Source of the DNA: Bacteroidaceae bacterium
Lineage (GTDB): Bacteria > Bacteroidota > Bacteroidia > Bacteroidales > Bacteroidaceae
Direction of reading: 5' to 3'
DNA: 37,286 nt
Assembly: GCA_021443335.1 (NCBI GenBank)
Contig: JABUUE010000006.1
Location: forward strand, 11,990 to 49,275
Position 1 is the stretch's first letter. Each line of letters starts with the position of its first letter. Made by a program: the position numbers and the translations under genes. The notes under the pieces were generated by a model that worked only from the letters and a program-made list of their open reading frames with translations, made no database searches and had not been told where the DNA came from. Positions 7,942-15,197 of this stretch are shown piece by piece.

Positions 7942-7978
7942 CCCTTATAAGGTGTCTGAGAAATCACCGAATTTTCAA
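7942..7978 (+). repeat. Dispersed repeat, copy 7
   Basis: CCCTTATAAGGTGTCTGAGA then AATCACCGAATTTTC, immediately before the 270-aa gene. An imperfect GGGC/GCCC-type hairpin lies just upstream after the ligase stop. Confidence 0.8.
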
Positions 7979-7992
7979 AACCTAAAAACAAA

Positions 7993-8805
7993 ATGAACAC
8001 ACTTCCTTATATCGGTAAGCACGAGCTTACACCATTACCAATACATGAGCCAATGTCCGTTCCGGCATTCAGGCAGAACATGGCGCATGATGCGCCGTAT
8101 ATAGTAACCAAGTTTCAGCAGCGTAGCGGACTCGGCGACTGTATAATAGGCCTGTTTCCTCCGCATTTCGTGGCGAAGATTTACGCCTTCAAGACCTCAG
8201 ACCACAGGCAGCATGTGAGAGAGCGTGATGAGTCGGCGAGGGAAGCCTATATGACTAACAAGCAGAGGGCAGCCCGAATGGGCTACGAGGCGAAGAAGAA
8301 AGGCTACAGGAGCGTTAAAGACTATATCGCGGCAGAAGGCGGCGCAAACGGAGTTCCAGTGACCTACGATGACGAGTACGACGAAGCGCGGCTAACAGCG
8401 AAGGTGCCAGGACTGAATGTGTATCTGGAACTGCAAGGATGCCTTGACAATTGCACCGACGACTACCACCATCCGTTTCGCGATGCTTCCTTCCATGATT
8501 ACGCAATGGCAGAACTAAACAATATGGCACTGTGGGCACTCAACAACTGGACGCGCAAGGATCGTCGAGCAATGGCTACCAAGAGCGATGACGAACAGCC
8601 GGTGATGGAGTGGCAAGAGAACTATGACGAGAGCCAACGCCCGCCTATGCCTCCTAAGCGCGGTATAGGCGTCTGGCCCAACATTGATGCCAGCCGTCGC
8701 CCAGAACTTCTCCACAGCAAAGCCCCCCTTTGCGCTAAAGATGACCATGAGGCCATTATGGAGCTGAAGGCGGCTACCGCACGGGCAGCAGCGGGAGCAG
8801 TCTGA
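7993..8805 (+). CDS. Hypothetical protein, 270 aa
   Basis: I do not recognise this protein. It is soluble and rich in charged and aromatic residues, with a basic helical middle (NKQRAARMGYEAKKKGYRSVKDYIAAEG) and a Pro-rich stretch near residue 215 (RPPMPPKRGIGVWPN). There is no signal peptide or membrane helix. It follows the ligase after a dispersed repeat and is itself followed by another copy of that repeat. It may belong with the ligase and polyvalent genes in an accessory block, but nothing in the sequence fixes a role. Confidence 0.65.
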   Translation: MNTLPYIGKHELTPLPIHEPMSVPAFRQNMAHDAPYIVTKFQQRSGLGDCIIGLFPPHFVAKIYAFKTSDHRQHVRERDESAREAYMTNKQRAARMGYEAKKKGYRSVKDYIAAEGGANGVPVTYDDEYDEARLTAKVPGLNVYLELQGCLDNCTDDYHHPFRDASFHDYAMAELNNMALWALNNWTRKDRRAMATKSDDEQPVMEWQENYDESQRPPMPPKRGIGVWPNIDASRRPELLHSKAPLCAKDDHEAIMELKAATARAAAGAV

Positions 8806-8809
8806 AAAG

Positions 8810-8845
8810 CCCTTATAGAGGGTCTGCGAAATCACTGAATTTCGC
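8810..8845 (+). repeat. Dispersed repeat, copy 8
   Basis: CCCTTATAGAGGGTCTGCGA then AATCACTGAATTTCGC, directly after the 270-aa gene. Confidence 0.8.
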
Positions 8846-8927
8846 AATACTAATTGTTCTTTGACATCATTTATCGCAGCCAAATACAAAAAATCAAGGC
8901 TACAGTAGAAAAAAGGATGATTTTATT

Positions 8928-8957
8928 TTTGTAAAACGAAATAAAATTATAACTTTG
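8928..8957 (+). promoter_or_regulatory. Bacteroidales promoter with operator-like flank
   Basis: TTTG at 8928-8931 and TAACTTTG at 8950-8957 with 18 bases between them, followed by GCAG. The spacer and flank (TTTTATTTTTGTAA ... AATAAAA) resemble the operator at 15038 and 32288. The transcript would start near 8964 and carry a leader of about 230 bases before the BRO gene. Confidence 0.75.
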
Positions 8958-8963
8958 CAGCGT

Positions 8964-9196
8964 TCAAGTTCAAGTTTTTACCATAGGCATGATGCAAAAG
9001 TCTGCCAAAAGCAGGCTTTTATTGTAGCCAAAAGTATGAGGGTGTATCGAAACGCGACGCCCTTACATATAGCATAACGGTTGCTTAACCCCGTGGATAT
9101 ACTGTAATGGTAATCCGAGCCTGTGGTAACATGACTTGAACAGCGGGAAGTGGGCAACCGTTTATTTTGTCCTATCATCATTAATGTTTCAAAATT
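8964..9196 (+). ncRNA. Structured leader RNA upstream of the BRO antirepressor
   Basis: The leader has no ORF but a clear set of pairings. An AAAAGTCTGC/GCAGGCTTTT hairpin spans 8996-9020. An AGGGTGT/ACGCCCT hairpin spans 9039-9063. A 9-bp outer stem AACGGTTGC (9076-9084) pairs with GCAACCGTT (9154-9162). Inside that stem, CCCG can pair with CGGG, GGAT with ATCC, and CTGT with ACAG, giving a multi-branch junction. This is more structure than expected by chance. It could be a riboswitch-like leader, an attenuator or a separate small RNA. I do not recognise the family. Confidence 0.5.
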
Positions 9197-10090
9197 ATGT
9201 TACCAAACATTAAAATTTTTGAGAACGCCGAATTTGGAAAAGTCAGGGTAACGACTGACGAGAACAATGAGGCATGGTTTAACGCAACGGATGTCTGCAA
9301 GGGGCTGGGATACGCAGCAGCGCGAAATGCGGTTAAGGCACATGTAGATTGCGACGATGCACTGAAACGATGCACCGTCGATTCAAAAGGAAGGAAGAAC
9401 ACTGCGCTTTTCGTCAACGAGTCTGGTTTGTACGCCTTAATCTTCGGCTCCAAGTTGGAGAAGGCAAAGGCTTTCAAGCGGTGGGTGACGAAAGATGTTC
9501 TTCCGAGCATCAGGAAGACCGGCAACTACACCGTGCCGGCGTCTACCGACGAGCAGACCGCGCAGTTGCAGAAGATAGTCAAAGACAGGCATGGGCTGAA
9601 ACTCGCACTGAACACCATCAACACGGTAAAGGACTGGACAGAGGCTCTGATGCTTGCCCTTGACAAAGAGGGCAACCACGACTACTTGGACTACTTTCTT
9701 CGCTGTCGCACCGACATCAGTATGATAACCCTTGCCAATGATTACGGAGTGGCATACGGCAAGATGTATGAGTACATGGAGCACTGCGGAGTATTGGAGC
9801 GCGTATCTTCCCAGTCTGCGAACACGCAATGCTTTGACTTCGTGCCGGAGTTTCAGCAGAACGGCATGTTCTATGAAGGTGACTGCATAAGCATCAAGGA
9901 CAAAAACGGCGATTATGTCTGCGACTGCGATATAATGATAACAACGAAAGGACGCATATTCATGTACCTCCGTCTGCGTAGTATCGGCATCCTGCCAGTG
10001 ATAGAGCGCAGCTCAATAAGAACCCAGCGCATCCTGAAGCCAGACGCAGCAGATTGCCTTCCGAGATTATCAATAACTAAAACAAAATAA
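9197..10090 (+). CDS. BRO family phage antirepressor
   Basis: Residues 5-115 form a BRO-N domain: FENAEFGKVRVTTDENNEAWFNATDVCKGLGY, then NAVKAHVD, then FVNESGLYALIFGSKLEKAK and FKRWVTKDVLPSIRKTGNY, the usual order in phage Ant proteins. The C-terminal 180 residues (around QLQKIVKDRHGLKLALNTINTV and RSIGILPVIER) are unassigned and may bind a partner or DNA. Such proteins usually counter a phage repressor to favour lytic growth. Here the gene has a dedicated promoter and a long structured leader, so its expression is probably controlled after transcription starts. Two XRE-type repressors in the window are possible partners. Confidence 0.85.
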   Translation: MLPNIKIFENAEFGKVRVTTDENNEAWFNATDVCKGLGYAAARNAVKAHVDCDDALKRCTVDSKGRKNTALFVNESGLYALIFGSKLEKAKAFKRWVTKDVLPSIRKTGNYTVPASTDEQTAQLQKIVKDRHGLKLALNTINTVKDWTEALMLALDKEGNHDYLDYFLRCRTDISMITLANDYGVAYGKMYEYMEHCGVLERVSSQSANTQCFDFVPEFQQNGMFYEGDCISIKDKNGDYVCDCDIMITTKGRIFMYLRLRSIGILPVIERSSIRTQRILKPDAADCLPRLSITKTK

Positions 10091-10095
10091 ACGCT

Positions 10096-10266
10096 ATGTT
10101 CGAGAAGATGTTTCCTATGGCCGTTGACGAGTACCAGGCAAAGGTCATTACAGCAATACAGATGATTCTCGCCCTTCCGCCTGAGAGCGAGATAAGAGAC
10201 AGCATAGAGGTGCTGACATACGCGCACCAGATGAGCGAATATATAGACAAGCAAGACAACGAGTAA
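10096..10266 (+). CDS. Hypothetical protein, 56 aa
   Basis: This short ORF is missing from the track. It starts five bases after the BRO stop codon and reads MFEKMFPMAVDEYQAKVITA at the start, ending in YIDKQDNE. It is an acidic, all-helical protein without membrane segments. The tight spacing suggests co-transcription and possibly translational coupling with the antirepressor, and a hairpin follows it. The function is unknown. Confidence 0.6.
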   Translation: MFEKMFPMAVDEYQAKVITAIQMILALPPESEIRDSIEVLTYAHQMSEYIDKQDNE

Positions 10267-10277
10267 CTACAATAAGA

Positions 10278-10307
10278 TCGGGATAGGCAGAGAATGCCTA
10301 TTCCGGA
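10278..10307 (+). terminator. Hairpin after the BRO operon
   Basis: GGATAGGCA pairs with TGCCTATTCC around a GAGAA loop with one bulge. There is no long T run, so this is a weak terminator or a 3'-end stabiliser. Confidence 0.5.
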
Positions 10308-10364
10308 CTTTGCCGCATAACACAATAAATACATAATTACATAAACCAATAAAACAATAATATT

Positions 10365-10889
10365 ATGAAAAAGCTATTTGCTACAATCGTGTTTGCGTTA
10401 GCATGTACTTGCGTAAACGCACAGAACCAGACAATGGAACTATCCTTTAACGAGGATGGATGTTTCTCAACAGTTATATCTGTTAATGCAACAGCACAGC
10501 AGATATATACACATGCGCAGTCTTATTGCCTTAATAAGGCAAGAACAAGCGACAAACCAATCGCCAACAAAGTTCCTGAAACATATACAATAAGATATAC
10601 CGATTTCTGGACACATGGCGTATATGCGAATGTTGTAGGTCAAAACAAAGATGTTGCAGAGAAATGCAACATTACTATATCTGCACAAGATGGCAAGATG
10701 TATATACATATTGAGACTCCGAATATAGTATATCCGAGAGTGAATGAGCAAACGCAGTATAAGGTATTCATGGCGATGCTTAAAGAAGACGGTAAGGCTA
10801 AGTTTTTGGAAACAAGAAAAGGCTATTATTCAGAATTTCTTTCTCCGATAAAAGACTTTATAGAGAAAAGAGTCAACTTCGAGAAATAA
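10365..10889 (+). CDS. Secreted DUF4468-like protein
   Basis: The protein has 174 residues. The first 20 (MKKLFATIVFALACTCVNAQ) form a clear Sec signal peptide with cleavage near VNAQ, so the product is exported to the periplasm or beyond. The mature part alternates strands and one helix: LSFNEDGCFSTVISVNATAQQIYTHAQSYC, then YTIRYTDFW, then CNITISAQDGKMYIHI. This is the pattern of the DUF4468 (TBP-like fold) family common in Bacteroidetes. The role of that family is unknown. On a mobile element it may alter the host surface. The leader contains CATAATTACATAAA. Confidence 0.65.
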   Translation: MKKLFATIVFALACTCVNAQNQTMELSFNEDGCFSTVISVNATAQQIYTHAQSYCLNKARTSDKPIANKVPETYTIRYTDFWTHGVYANVVGQNKDVAEKCNITISAQDGKMYIHIETPNIVYPRVNEQTQYKVFMAMLKEDGKAKFLETRKGYYSEFLSPIKDFIEKRVNFEK

Positions 10890-10924
10890 CCCTTATATGG
10901 TTTGTGAAAAATCACTGATTTTCG
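10890..10924 (+). repeat. Dispersed repeat, copy 9
   Basis: CCCTTATATGGTTTGTGAAA then AATCACTGATTTTCG, between the secreted protein and parA. Confidence 0.8.
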
Positions 10925-10948
10925 GAACACTATTAAACTTAAACCATA

Positions 10949-11794
10949 ATGGACAGACTAAAAGAAGTGCTCGCCTTCGTGAACAACAAAGGTGGAGTAG
11001 CTAAGACCACCACGGTGCAGAACACGGCAGCCGGCTTGTTACGAAAGGACAAGCGGCTGCGCGTGCTGTGCATAGACCTTGACCCACAAGGAAACCTGTC
11101 GAGCCTGTTAGGGTGGAGGAAGAAACAGGACGAGGTGAGAACCAACAAGACGATAAAAGACTCTCTAATGGATGCCGACAACCCGCTCTATATATACAAG
11201 AGTAGGGAAGGGTTGTATTACTGCCCTGCGTCTCCAGAGTTGGCACAGATAGACCCTGCGCTGCATAGTCAGATGAACTCAAAGTTAGTCCTTTGCTCTT
11301 TGTTCGGCAACAAGATATTCTATATGGATGATTTGTACGGCAGCGACCACAAAGATGCCATGTGTAGAGAGAGATATGTGTATGAAGCATTCGACTATAT
11401 CCTTATAGACTGTGCGCCCGCATTGTCGGAACTTACATATAATGCCCTTGGAGCAGCCACAGGAGTAATCATCCCCGTGCAGTTAGGTTCACTATCGGTT
11501 GATGGTATTCCACCGCTTATACAGGCTTATAAGTCGGCGAAGAAGGGGCTTAACAAGGAACTTGAACTCAGAGGTCTGTTGATGGTGATGTGCGATGAGC
11601 GCACAAGACTCGCCAAAGAGACCATAGACTATGTTAAGGAGCAGTACGGTTGCAATGTGTTCAAGACAAGAATAAGACAGTGTGTTAGGGTAGGGGAGAG
11701 CCAATTTCAGCACCAGGACATATTCCAATATTCGCCATACTGCAAGGCAGGAATAGACTATATGAGTTTTGTCGAAGAATTAATGCCGGAATAA
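10949..11794 (+). CDS. parA: ParA-family partition ATPase
   Basis: This 281-aa protein is a Walker-type partitioning ATPase. The deviant Walker A motif NKGGVAKTT is at residues 13-21, followed by LRVLCIDLDPQGNLSSLLG, the family's second motif. Walker B appears as YILIDCAPALSELTYNAL. There is no N-terminal HTH extension, so it is the short type Ib/ParF-like form or a close relative. ParA dimers on the nucleoid position plasmid copies through a centromere-binding partner, and the next gene encodes a ribbon-helix-helix protein that fits that role. It lies next to the iterons and Rep gene, which makes a complete low-copy plasmid maintenance cassette. Confidence 0.93.
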   Translation: MDRLKEVLAFVNNKGGVAKTTTVQNTAAGLLRKDKRLRVLCIDLDPQGNLSSLLGWRKKQDEVRTNKTIKDSLMDADNPLYIYKSREGLYYCPASPELAQIDPALHSQMNSKLVLCSLFGNKIFYMDDLYGSDHKDAMCRERYVYEAFDYILIDCAPALSELTYNALGAATGVIIPVQLGSLSVDGIPPLIQAYKSAKKGLNKELELRGLLMVMCDERTRLAKETIDYVKEQYGCNVFKTRIRQCVRVGESQFQHQDIFQYSPYCKAGIDYMSFVEELMPE

Positions 11795-11830
11795 CATAAC
11801 ACCGGAATAAATTAACAAATAAACATAATA

Positions 11831-12127
11831 ATGAACAAGAAATACGGAAAGCCACTTGTCGCTGGCAGTGCAGCAGCACAAGAGAACATTGAAAAGATTA
11901 AGCAGTCTAACGCAGAATATACGGAAGCAGCAGAGGTGGTGAAAACAACCGCAAAGCCAAAGCGCAGCAGAACGCAAGGCGAAGACTGGATATTGATACA
12001 GGCTCGCATACCTATTAATCTTCATAAGCGTTTCATGATATACATGGCAGAGAACAATCTTACGAACACTAAAATGAAACTCGTGGAAGAAGCCTTGGAG
12101 TATTGGCTTGACAGCAAGCAGGGCTAA
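11831..12127 (+). CDS. Ribbon-helix-helix centromere-binding protein (ParB/ParG-like)
   Basis: The protein has 98 residues. The N-terminal half is a flexible polar tail (AAAQENIEKIKQSNAEY ... KPKRSRTQGED). The C-terminal half reads as RHH: a strand (WILIQARIP), helix A (NLHKRFMIYMAENN), and helix B (TKMKLVEEALEYWL). This tail-plus-RHH layout is typical of small partner proteins such as ParG that bind the partition site and stimulate ParA. It starts 36 bases after parA, in the same operon. No obvious parS direct repeats were identified apart from the iterons downstream. Confidence 0.75.
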   Translation: MNKKYGKPLVAGSAAAQENIEKIKQSNAEYTEAAEVVKTTAKPKRSRTQGEDWILIQARIPINLHKRFMIYMAENNLTNTKMKLVEEALEYWLDSKQG

Positions 12128-12182
12128 GACGGTTGACACGGTGCGTCTTTACCTTAAATTCTTGGCTCGTTCATCTGCAAAT

Positions 12183-12221
12183 CCCCTATATAGCGTCCTT
12201 GCAAAATCACCGAATTTTCAA
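12183..12221 (+). repeat. Dispersed repeat, copy 10
   Basis: CCCCTATATAGCGTCCTTGC then AAAATCACCGAATTTTC, between the partition genes and the origin. Confidence 0.75.
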
Positions 12222-12345
12222 AAATTTTTTCGCTTTTTATATTAATATAATATGTATATATAAATCTTGGTTTTACAATATTATGTATATTATATTCTAT
12301 TATATATATTACCGAAACTGAAAACCACTGAAACACAAAGCGTTA
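12222..12345. other. AT-rich tract at the putative replication origin
   Basis: This stretch is almost pure A/T (TATATTAATATAATATGTAT and TATATTATATTCTATTATAT) and lies immediately upstream of the iterons. It is in the expected position for a duplex-unwinding element in an iteron plasmid origin. The 62-aa ORF across it is very likely spurious. Confidence 0.5.
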
Positions 12346-12378
12346 TATACATGAATGCTGAACAAGATGCCAAAAAAC

Positions 12379-12466
12379 CTGAACGAAATGGTAGATTATG
12401 CTGAACGAAATGGTAGATTATGCTGAACGAAATGGTAGATTATGCTGAACGAAACGGTAGATTATG
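12379..12466 (+). repeat. Iteron array, four 22-bp copies
   Basis: Four direct repeats of GAACGAAATGGTAGATTATG plus two joining bases start at 12381, 12403, 12425 and 12447. The fourth has one change (GAAACGG). A partial unit, TGCTGAACAAGATG, precedes them at about 12355. The 22-bp period is about two helical turns. The array lies 14 bases before the Rep gene, as expected for Rep-binding iterons that also control rep expression. Confidence 0.9.
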
Positions 12467-12479
12467 ATACACATAACTG

Positions 12480-13940
12480 ATGAATATGGAAAAAGAAAAA
12501 TCACTCTCAATACTTAACGACTGGATAAATACTCCATTCTCATACTTGGAGCAGTTTGCTGGAAAAACCAATCTTGCACAAGATATAATGATGAAGGTGT
12601 CTGAGAGCATTCAGGAGTATATAGCACCTTTCTTCGATGAAGGCCGGCACAAGGACAAGGTAAAACCTAACCCTTTGTTTTCTGCTGAAGACAGGCGGAC
12701 ACTGAAACCGATAGTCATCCGTCTTGCCGACTACGGCATCTCTGGTCATTACGATAGGGTAGAAGCAGCTGTCAAGGCAATATTGGAATCACACATAAAG
12801 ATAGAGACACCACTACCAGGAGGAAAGCGTGTCAGATGGTACAATATCTTTAAGAACAGCCTTACCGACTACACCGACAAAGGCTATACCTTCATTAACA
12901 AAGATGGCGAGAAGGAGACAGTTTCGCGCAGTAAGGGATATGTGGTGTTTGAGATAAACGAAGATGTGGCAGACTTGGTTTTTGACATGAGCAAAGGCTA
13001 TATCAATCACCCGGTGAAGATGGCGCGTATAAGTAGTGCCACACATACAACGCAGCTGTATGCCTTGCTAAAGCACCATTGCATAAACGGCAAGTGCAAA
13101 CTTACGGTCAATGAAATCAAGAAATATCTTGGGCTGTGTGCCGTTGACGAAAATGGAGATGTAACGAGCTGGATGTTTCCGTACTTCTACCATTTCCGTA
13201 AGAATGTTCTCGATAAGGTGCAAGCAGACCTTACACGCATGGGCGAACTGGGGCAGATAGACTACACATATACATATAAGGAGATAAGGCAGGGCGGGAA
13301 GACCAAGGGCGATCCTGACAGCATAGAGTTCACCTTGGTGCCGACGATAATCACGGAGCAGGTAGAAAACGATAGGGCTATGCAATCAAAACGAAGGAAG
13401 CTAATAAATACATTATGCAAGCGATGTGGCGACCTTAACCGGAAAGAAGTAAAGGATGTTACGGACTATGTTAAGGAAGTTGATTTCCTGATATTCGCTG
13501 ACTACTGTTATAAGGAGATACCTATGCTTATTGAAAAGAACTATCCAGAAGATGTGGCAGGATATATACTGTATCTTATGCGTACATGGATAGAGAATTA
13601 TGAAGCAAGGAAGAACAAGCAGCCGATAACACAAAGTCTTTTTGATACTATAGAACCTGAGCGACCGAAAGAAACGGTAATAGAAGGAAAGTACGCAGTG
13701 GAGTGGGAGAGACTATGCAATGAATGTCCTGAGTCATATAAGGAATGGTTAAGGAAAGCGACATTTATCGGAGGACGCGGAATGAACATATACATAGAAT
13801 TTAAGGATAAGGTCACGCAGGGAAGGTTTAGTGAGTTTCACCACAACGGAAGCAAGGATAGTAAGAAATTTCATAAACTATATAAACAAATAATGAACAA
13901 TAAAAGCAGTGGATGTTTGCTTACTTTCGGAAGCAAGTGA
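12480..13940 (+). CDS. Rep_3-family plasmid replication initiator
   Basis: This 486-aa protein has tandem winged-helix organisation typical of Rep_3/RepB initiators. It opens with a helical N-terminus, and the first winged helix covers about 70-210 (RLADYGISGHYDRVEAAVKAIL ... GYVVFEINEDVADLVFDM). The stretch ISSATHTTQLYALLKHHCINGKCKLTVNEIKKYLGL matches the conserved 'ALRLYELL ... LRELLGL' block of the family. The second domain contains FYHFRKNVLDKVQADL. The C-terminal 150 residues are extra compared with the usual 250-350 aa length and may carry a regulatory domain. Another ATG lies two codons in (12486). Iterons directly upstream support the call. Confidence 0.9.
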   Translation: MNMEKEKSLSILNDWINTPFSYLEQFAGKTNLAQDIMMKVSESIQEYIAPFFDEGRHKDKVKPNPLFSAEDRRTLKPIVIRLADYGISGHYDRVEAAVKAILESHIKIETPLPGGKRVRWYNIFKNSLTDYTDKGYTFINKDGEKETVSRSKGYVVFEINEDVADLVFDMSKGYINHPVKMARISSATHTTQLYALLKHHCINGKCKLTVNEIKKYLGLCAVDENGDVTSWMFPYFYHFRKNVLDKVQADLTRMGELGQIDYTYTYKEIRQGGKTKGDPDSIEFTLVPTIITEQVENDRAMQSKRRKLINTLCKRCGDLNRKEVKDVTDYVKEVDFLIFADYCYKEIPMLIEKNYPEDVAGYILYLMRTWIENYEARKNKQPITQSLFDTIEPERPKETVIEGKYAVEWERLCNECPESYKEWLRKATFIGGRGMNIYIEFKDKVTQGRFSEFHHNGSKDSKKFHKLYKQIMNNKSSGCLLTFGSK

Positions 13941-13942
13941 TA

Positions 13943-13975
13943 AAAGAGCGGTACAGATGTATCGCTCTTTTTTTG
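13943..13975 (+). terminator. Intrinsic terminator after rep
   Basis: AAAGAGCG-gtacagatgtat-CGCTCTTT is followed by a T run (TTTTTTTG). This is a textbook Rho-independent terminator directly after the Rep stop codon. Confidence 0.85.
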
Positions 13976-13976
13976 T

Positions 13977-14010
13977 CCTTATATATGCCTGAAAAATCAC
14001 TATTTTTGCA
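13977..14010 (+). repeat. Dispersed repeat, copy 11, overlapping a promoter-like box
   Basis: TCCTTATATATGCCTGAAAA then ATCACTATTTTTGCAG. The 3' half contains TATTTTTG (14001-14008), which fits the TAnnTTTG element, so this copy could supply the promoter for the lipoprotein gene. Confidence 0.65.
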
Positions 14011-14035
14011 GCATAATACTAATACATTAATATAT

Positions 14036-14620
14036 ATGAGACTATTATGCTTAACATTCATCATCGCGTGCCTGCTGTCATGCTCGACAACAAAAAAGGC
14101 AACATCAGTTGTGCATACTACGGAAAAAGATTCCGTAGCGCAAGTAATAGAACAGTCTCGGACTGTACAGAAGACTATCGAGGAGACCGACTCCACAGTG
14201 CAATCAAACTCAGAGACATCCTCCATCAATAAGGAGGAGGATAAGACCGCAGCGGAGATAATATTTGAGGTAATATCCATCACAACGGACAGTGCCGGTG
14301 TTACACATCGCAGAGAAGAGCGCACCATAAAGCGTAACAGCGCATCTATATATAAGGAAAGCAGTACAGCGGAAAGACAGGAGAGGAGTGAGATTATAGA
14401 CAGACAGAAGCAGATGCTCGACTCGATATATGAAGGCAGACTGACTGATATAAAGACACATTATTCAGACAGCCTCAATTACCAGGATAAGAAGGATAAA
14501 GAAAGTGTTATAGAAGACTTTTATGAAAAACATATAGAAGTCCCGCTTATAACTTCAATTATAATATTACTTGTAGTAGTAGGCTCTTGCATCTACTGGA
14601 AATACAAGAACAAGAAATAA
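14036..14620 (+). CDS. Probable unimolecular spanin (lipoprotein with C-terminal TM helix)
   Basis: I start it at the ATG at 14036 (194 aa), not 13913, because the longer form overlaps rep and its terminator, while this ATG opens a signal sequence. MRLLCLTFIIACLLSC is a lipoprotein signal with a lipobox cysteine at residue 16. A long polar Ser/Thr/Glu periplasmic segment (residues 20-165) includes a predicted coiled coil around ERQERSEIIDRQKQMLDSIYEG. It ends with a membrane helix (LITSIIILLVVVGSCIYW) and a KYKNKK tail. An outer-membrane lipid anchor plus an inner-membrane C-terminal helix is the defining layout of u-spanins, which fuse the two membranes during phage lysis. No holin or endolysin is adjacent. 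The assignment rests on topology. Confidence 0.6.
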   Translation: MRLLCLTFIIACLLSCSTTKKATSVVHTTEKDSVAQVIEQSRTVQKTIEETDSTVQSNSETSSINKEEDKTAAEIIFEVISITTDSAGVTHRREERTIKRNSASIYKESSTAERQERSEIIDRQKQMLDSIYEGRLTDIKTHYSDSLNYQDKKDKESVIEDFYEKHIEVPLITSIIILLVVVGSCIYWKYKNKK

Positions 14621-14626
14621 CATAAA

Positions 14627-14663
14627 AAAAGATACCACGCTTCGCAGCGAGGTATCTTCCCAT
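14627..14663. terminator. Bidirectional terminator between convergent genes
   Basis: AAAAAAAGATACC ... GGTATCTT encloses an inner GC/GC pairing with a loop around ttcgca. Flanking A and T runs allow termination from both sides, matching the convergent genes. Confidence 0.7.
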
Positions 14664-14679
14664 GAAAAATTACTCTCAT

Positions 14680-15003
14680 TTACACTGTGTTGTTTTGTTG
14701 TAATCTCTCTTTGCTTAGCTTTATGTTTGTAAAAATCATGAGTTCACCAGTCAGTGACACCTGAAGAAAGAAACCTTCTTGTTCAAGCATTGTAAGATAT
14801 TCTTTCAGAGGATCACCCAAAGATGTAGGCCATGCCTTAAAGAAATCCCTGAGCTGCGTTTCGTTGAAACTATTTGATGAGTTGTATTCTGTAGCAGGAG
14901 AGTAGTACGAGCAGAACGCCCTTACTTTTTGTGGGATAATAAACTCCATTATAGAAGTCCCCTGCTCTTTTGCGTCCTTATATGGATCTTCTTTCTTTGC
15001 CAT
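14680..15003 (-). CDS. Hypothetical protein, 107 aa
   Basis: A leftward gene with its own promoter-like box (CAAAAGTA at 15029-15036, TACTTTTG on its strand). The product has a middle segment (ETQLRDFFKAWPTSLGDPLKEYLTMLEQEGFFLQ) that looks like a small winged-helix fold, ending in a strand (VSLTGELMIFTNI). The match to a named family is not clear. Because it is divergent from the 276-aa gene across a region with operator-like repeats, a regulatory role is possible. Confidence 0.65.
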   Translation of the reverse strand: MAKKEDPYKDAKEQGTSIMEFIIPQKVRAFCSYYSPATEYNSSNSFNETQLRDFFKAWPTSLGDPLKEYLTMLEQEGFFLQVSLTGELMIFTNIKLSKERLQQNNTV

Positions 15004-15028
15004 TAACGGTTTTTTGATTTTCGCTCTG

Positions 15029-15159
15029 CAAAAGTAGTGTTTTATTTTGTAAATACTGAATATAAATTTGTAAAATTGAATAAAAGTTATAATATATCAA
15101 GTTTAATTACAAATTTATAAAATAAAACTTTGTAAATTAAAATTGATGTATTACCTTTG
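15029..15159. promoter_or_regulatory. Divergent promoter/operator region
   Basis: Rightward promoter: TTTG 15129-15132, 19-base spacer, TACCTTTG 15152-15159. Leftward -7 box: TACTTTTG (complement of 15029-15036). Between and across them are several copies of a half-site: GTTTTATTTTGTAAAT at 15038, its inverse within ACAAATTTATAAAATAAAAC near 15109, and AATAAAACTTTGTAAATT over the -33 box. The same half-site recurs at other promoters. Confidence 0.65.
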
Positions 15160-15197
15160 CAGTCACTAACGATTACTTAACCGAATACCTAATTTAT

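Noticed and set aside
12133-12321. 62-aa ORF between the partition genes and the iterons
   Set aside because: It runs through a dispersed repeat and an AT-only tract that fits an origin; the translation is Ile/Tyr/Phe low complexity.
12379-12466. CRISPR-like array
   Set aside because: The repeats are directly adjacent with no spacers, and they lie in front of a Rep gene; they are iterons.
13913-14035. Longer start for the u-spanin candidate
   Set aside because: The extension covers the rep stop codon, a strong terminator and a promoter-like box; the ATG at 14036 opens a proper lipoprotein signal.
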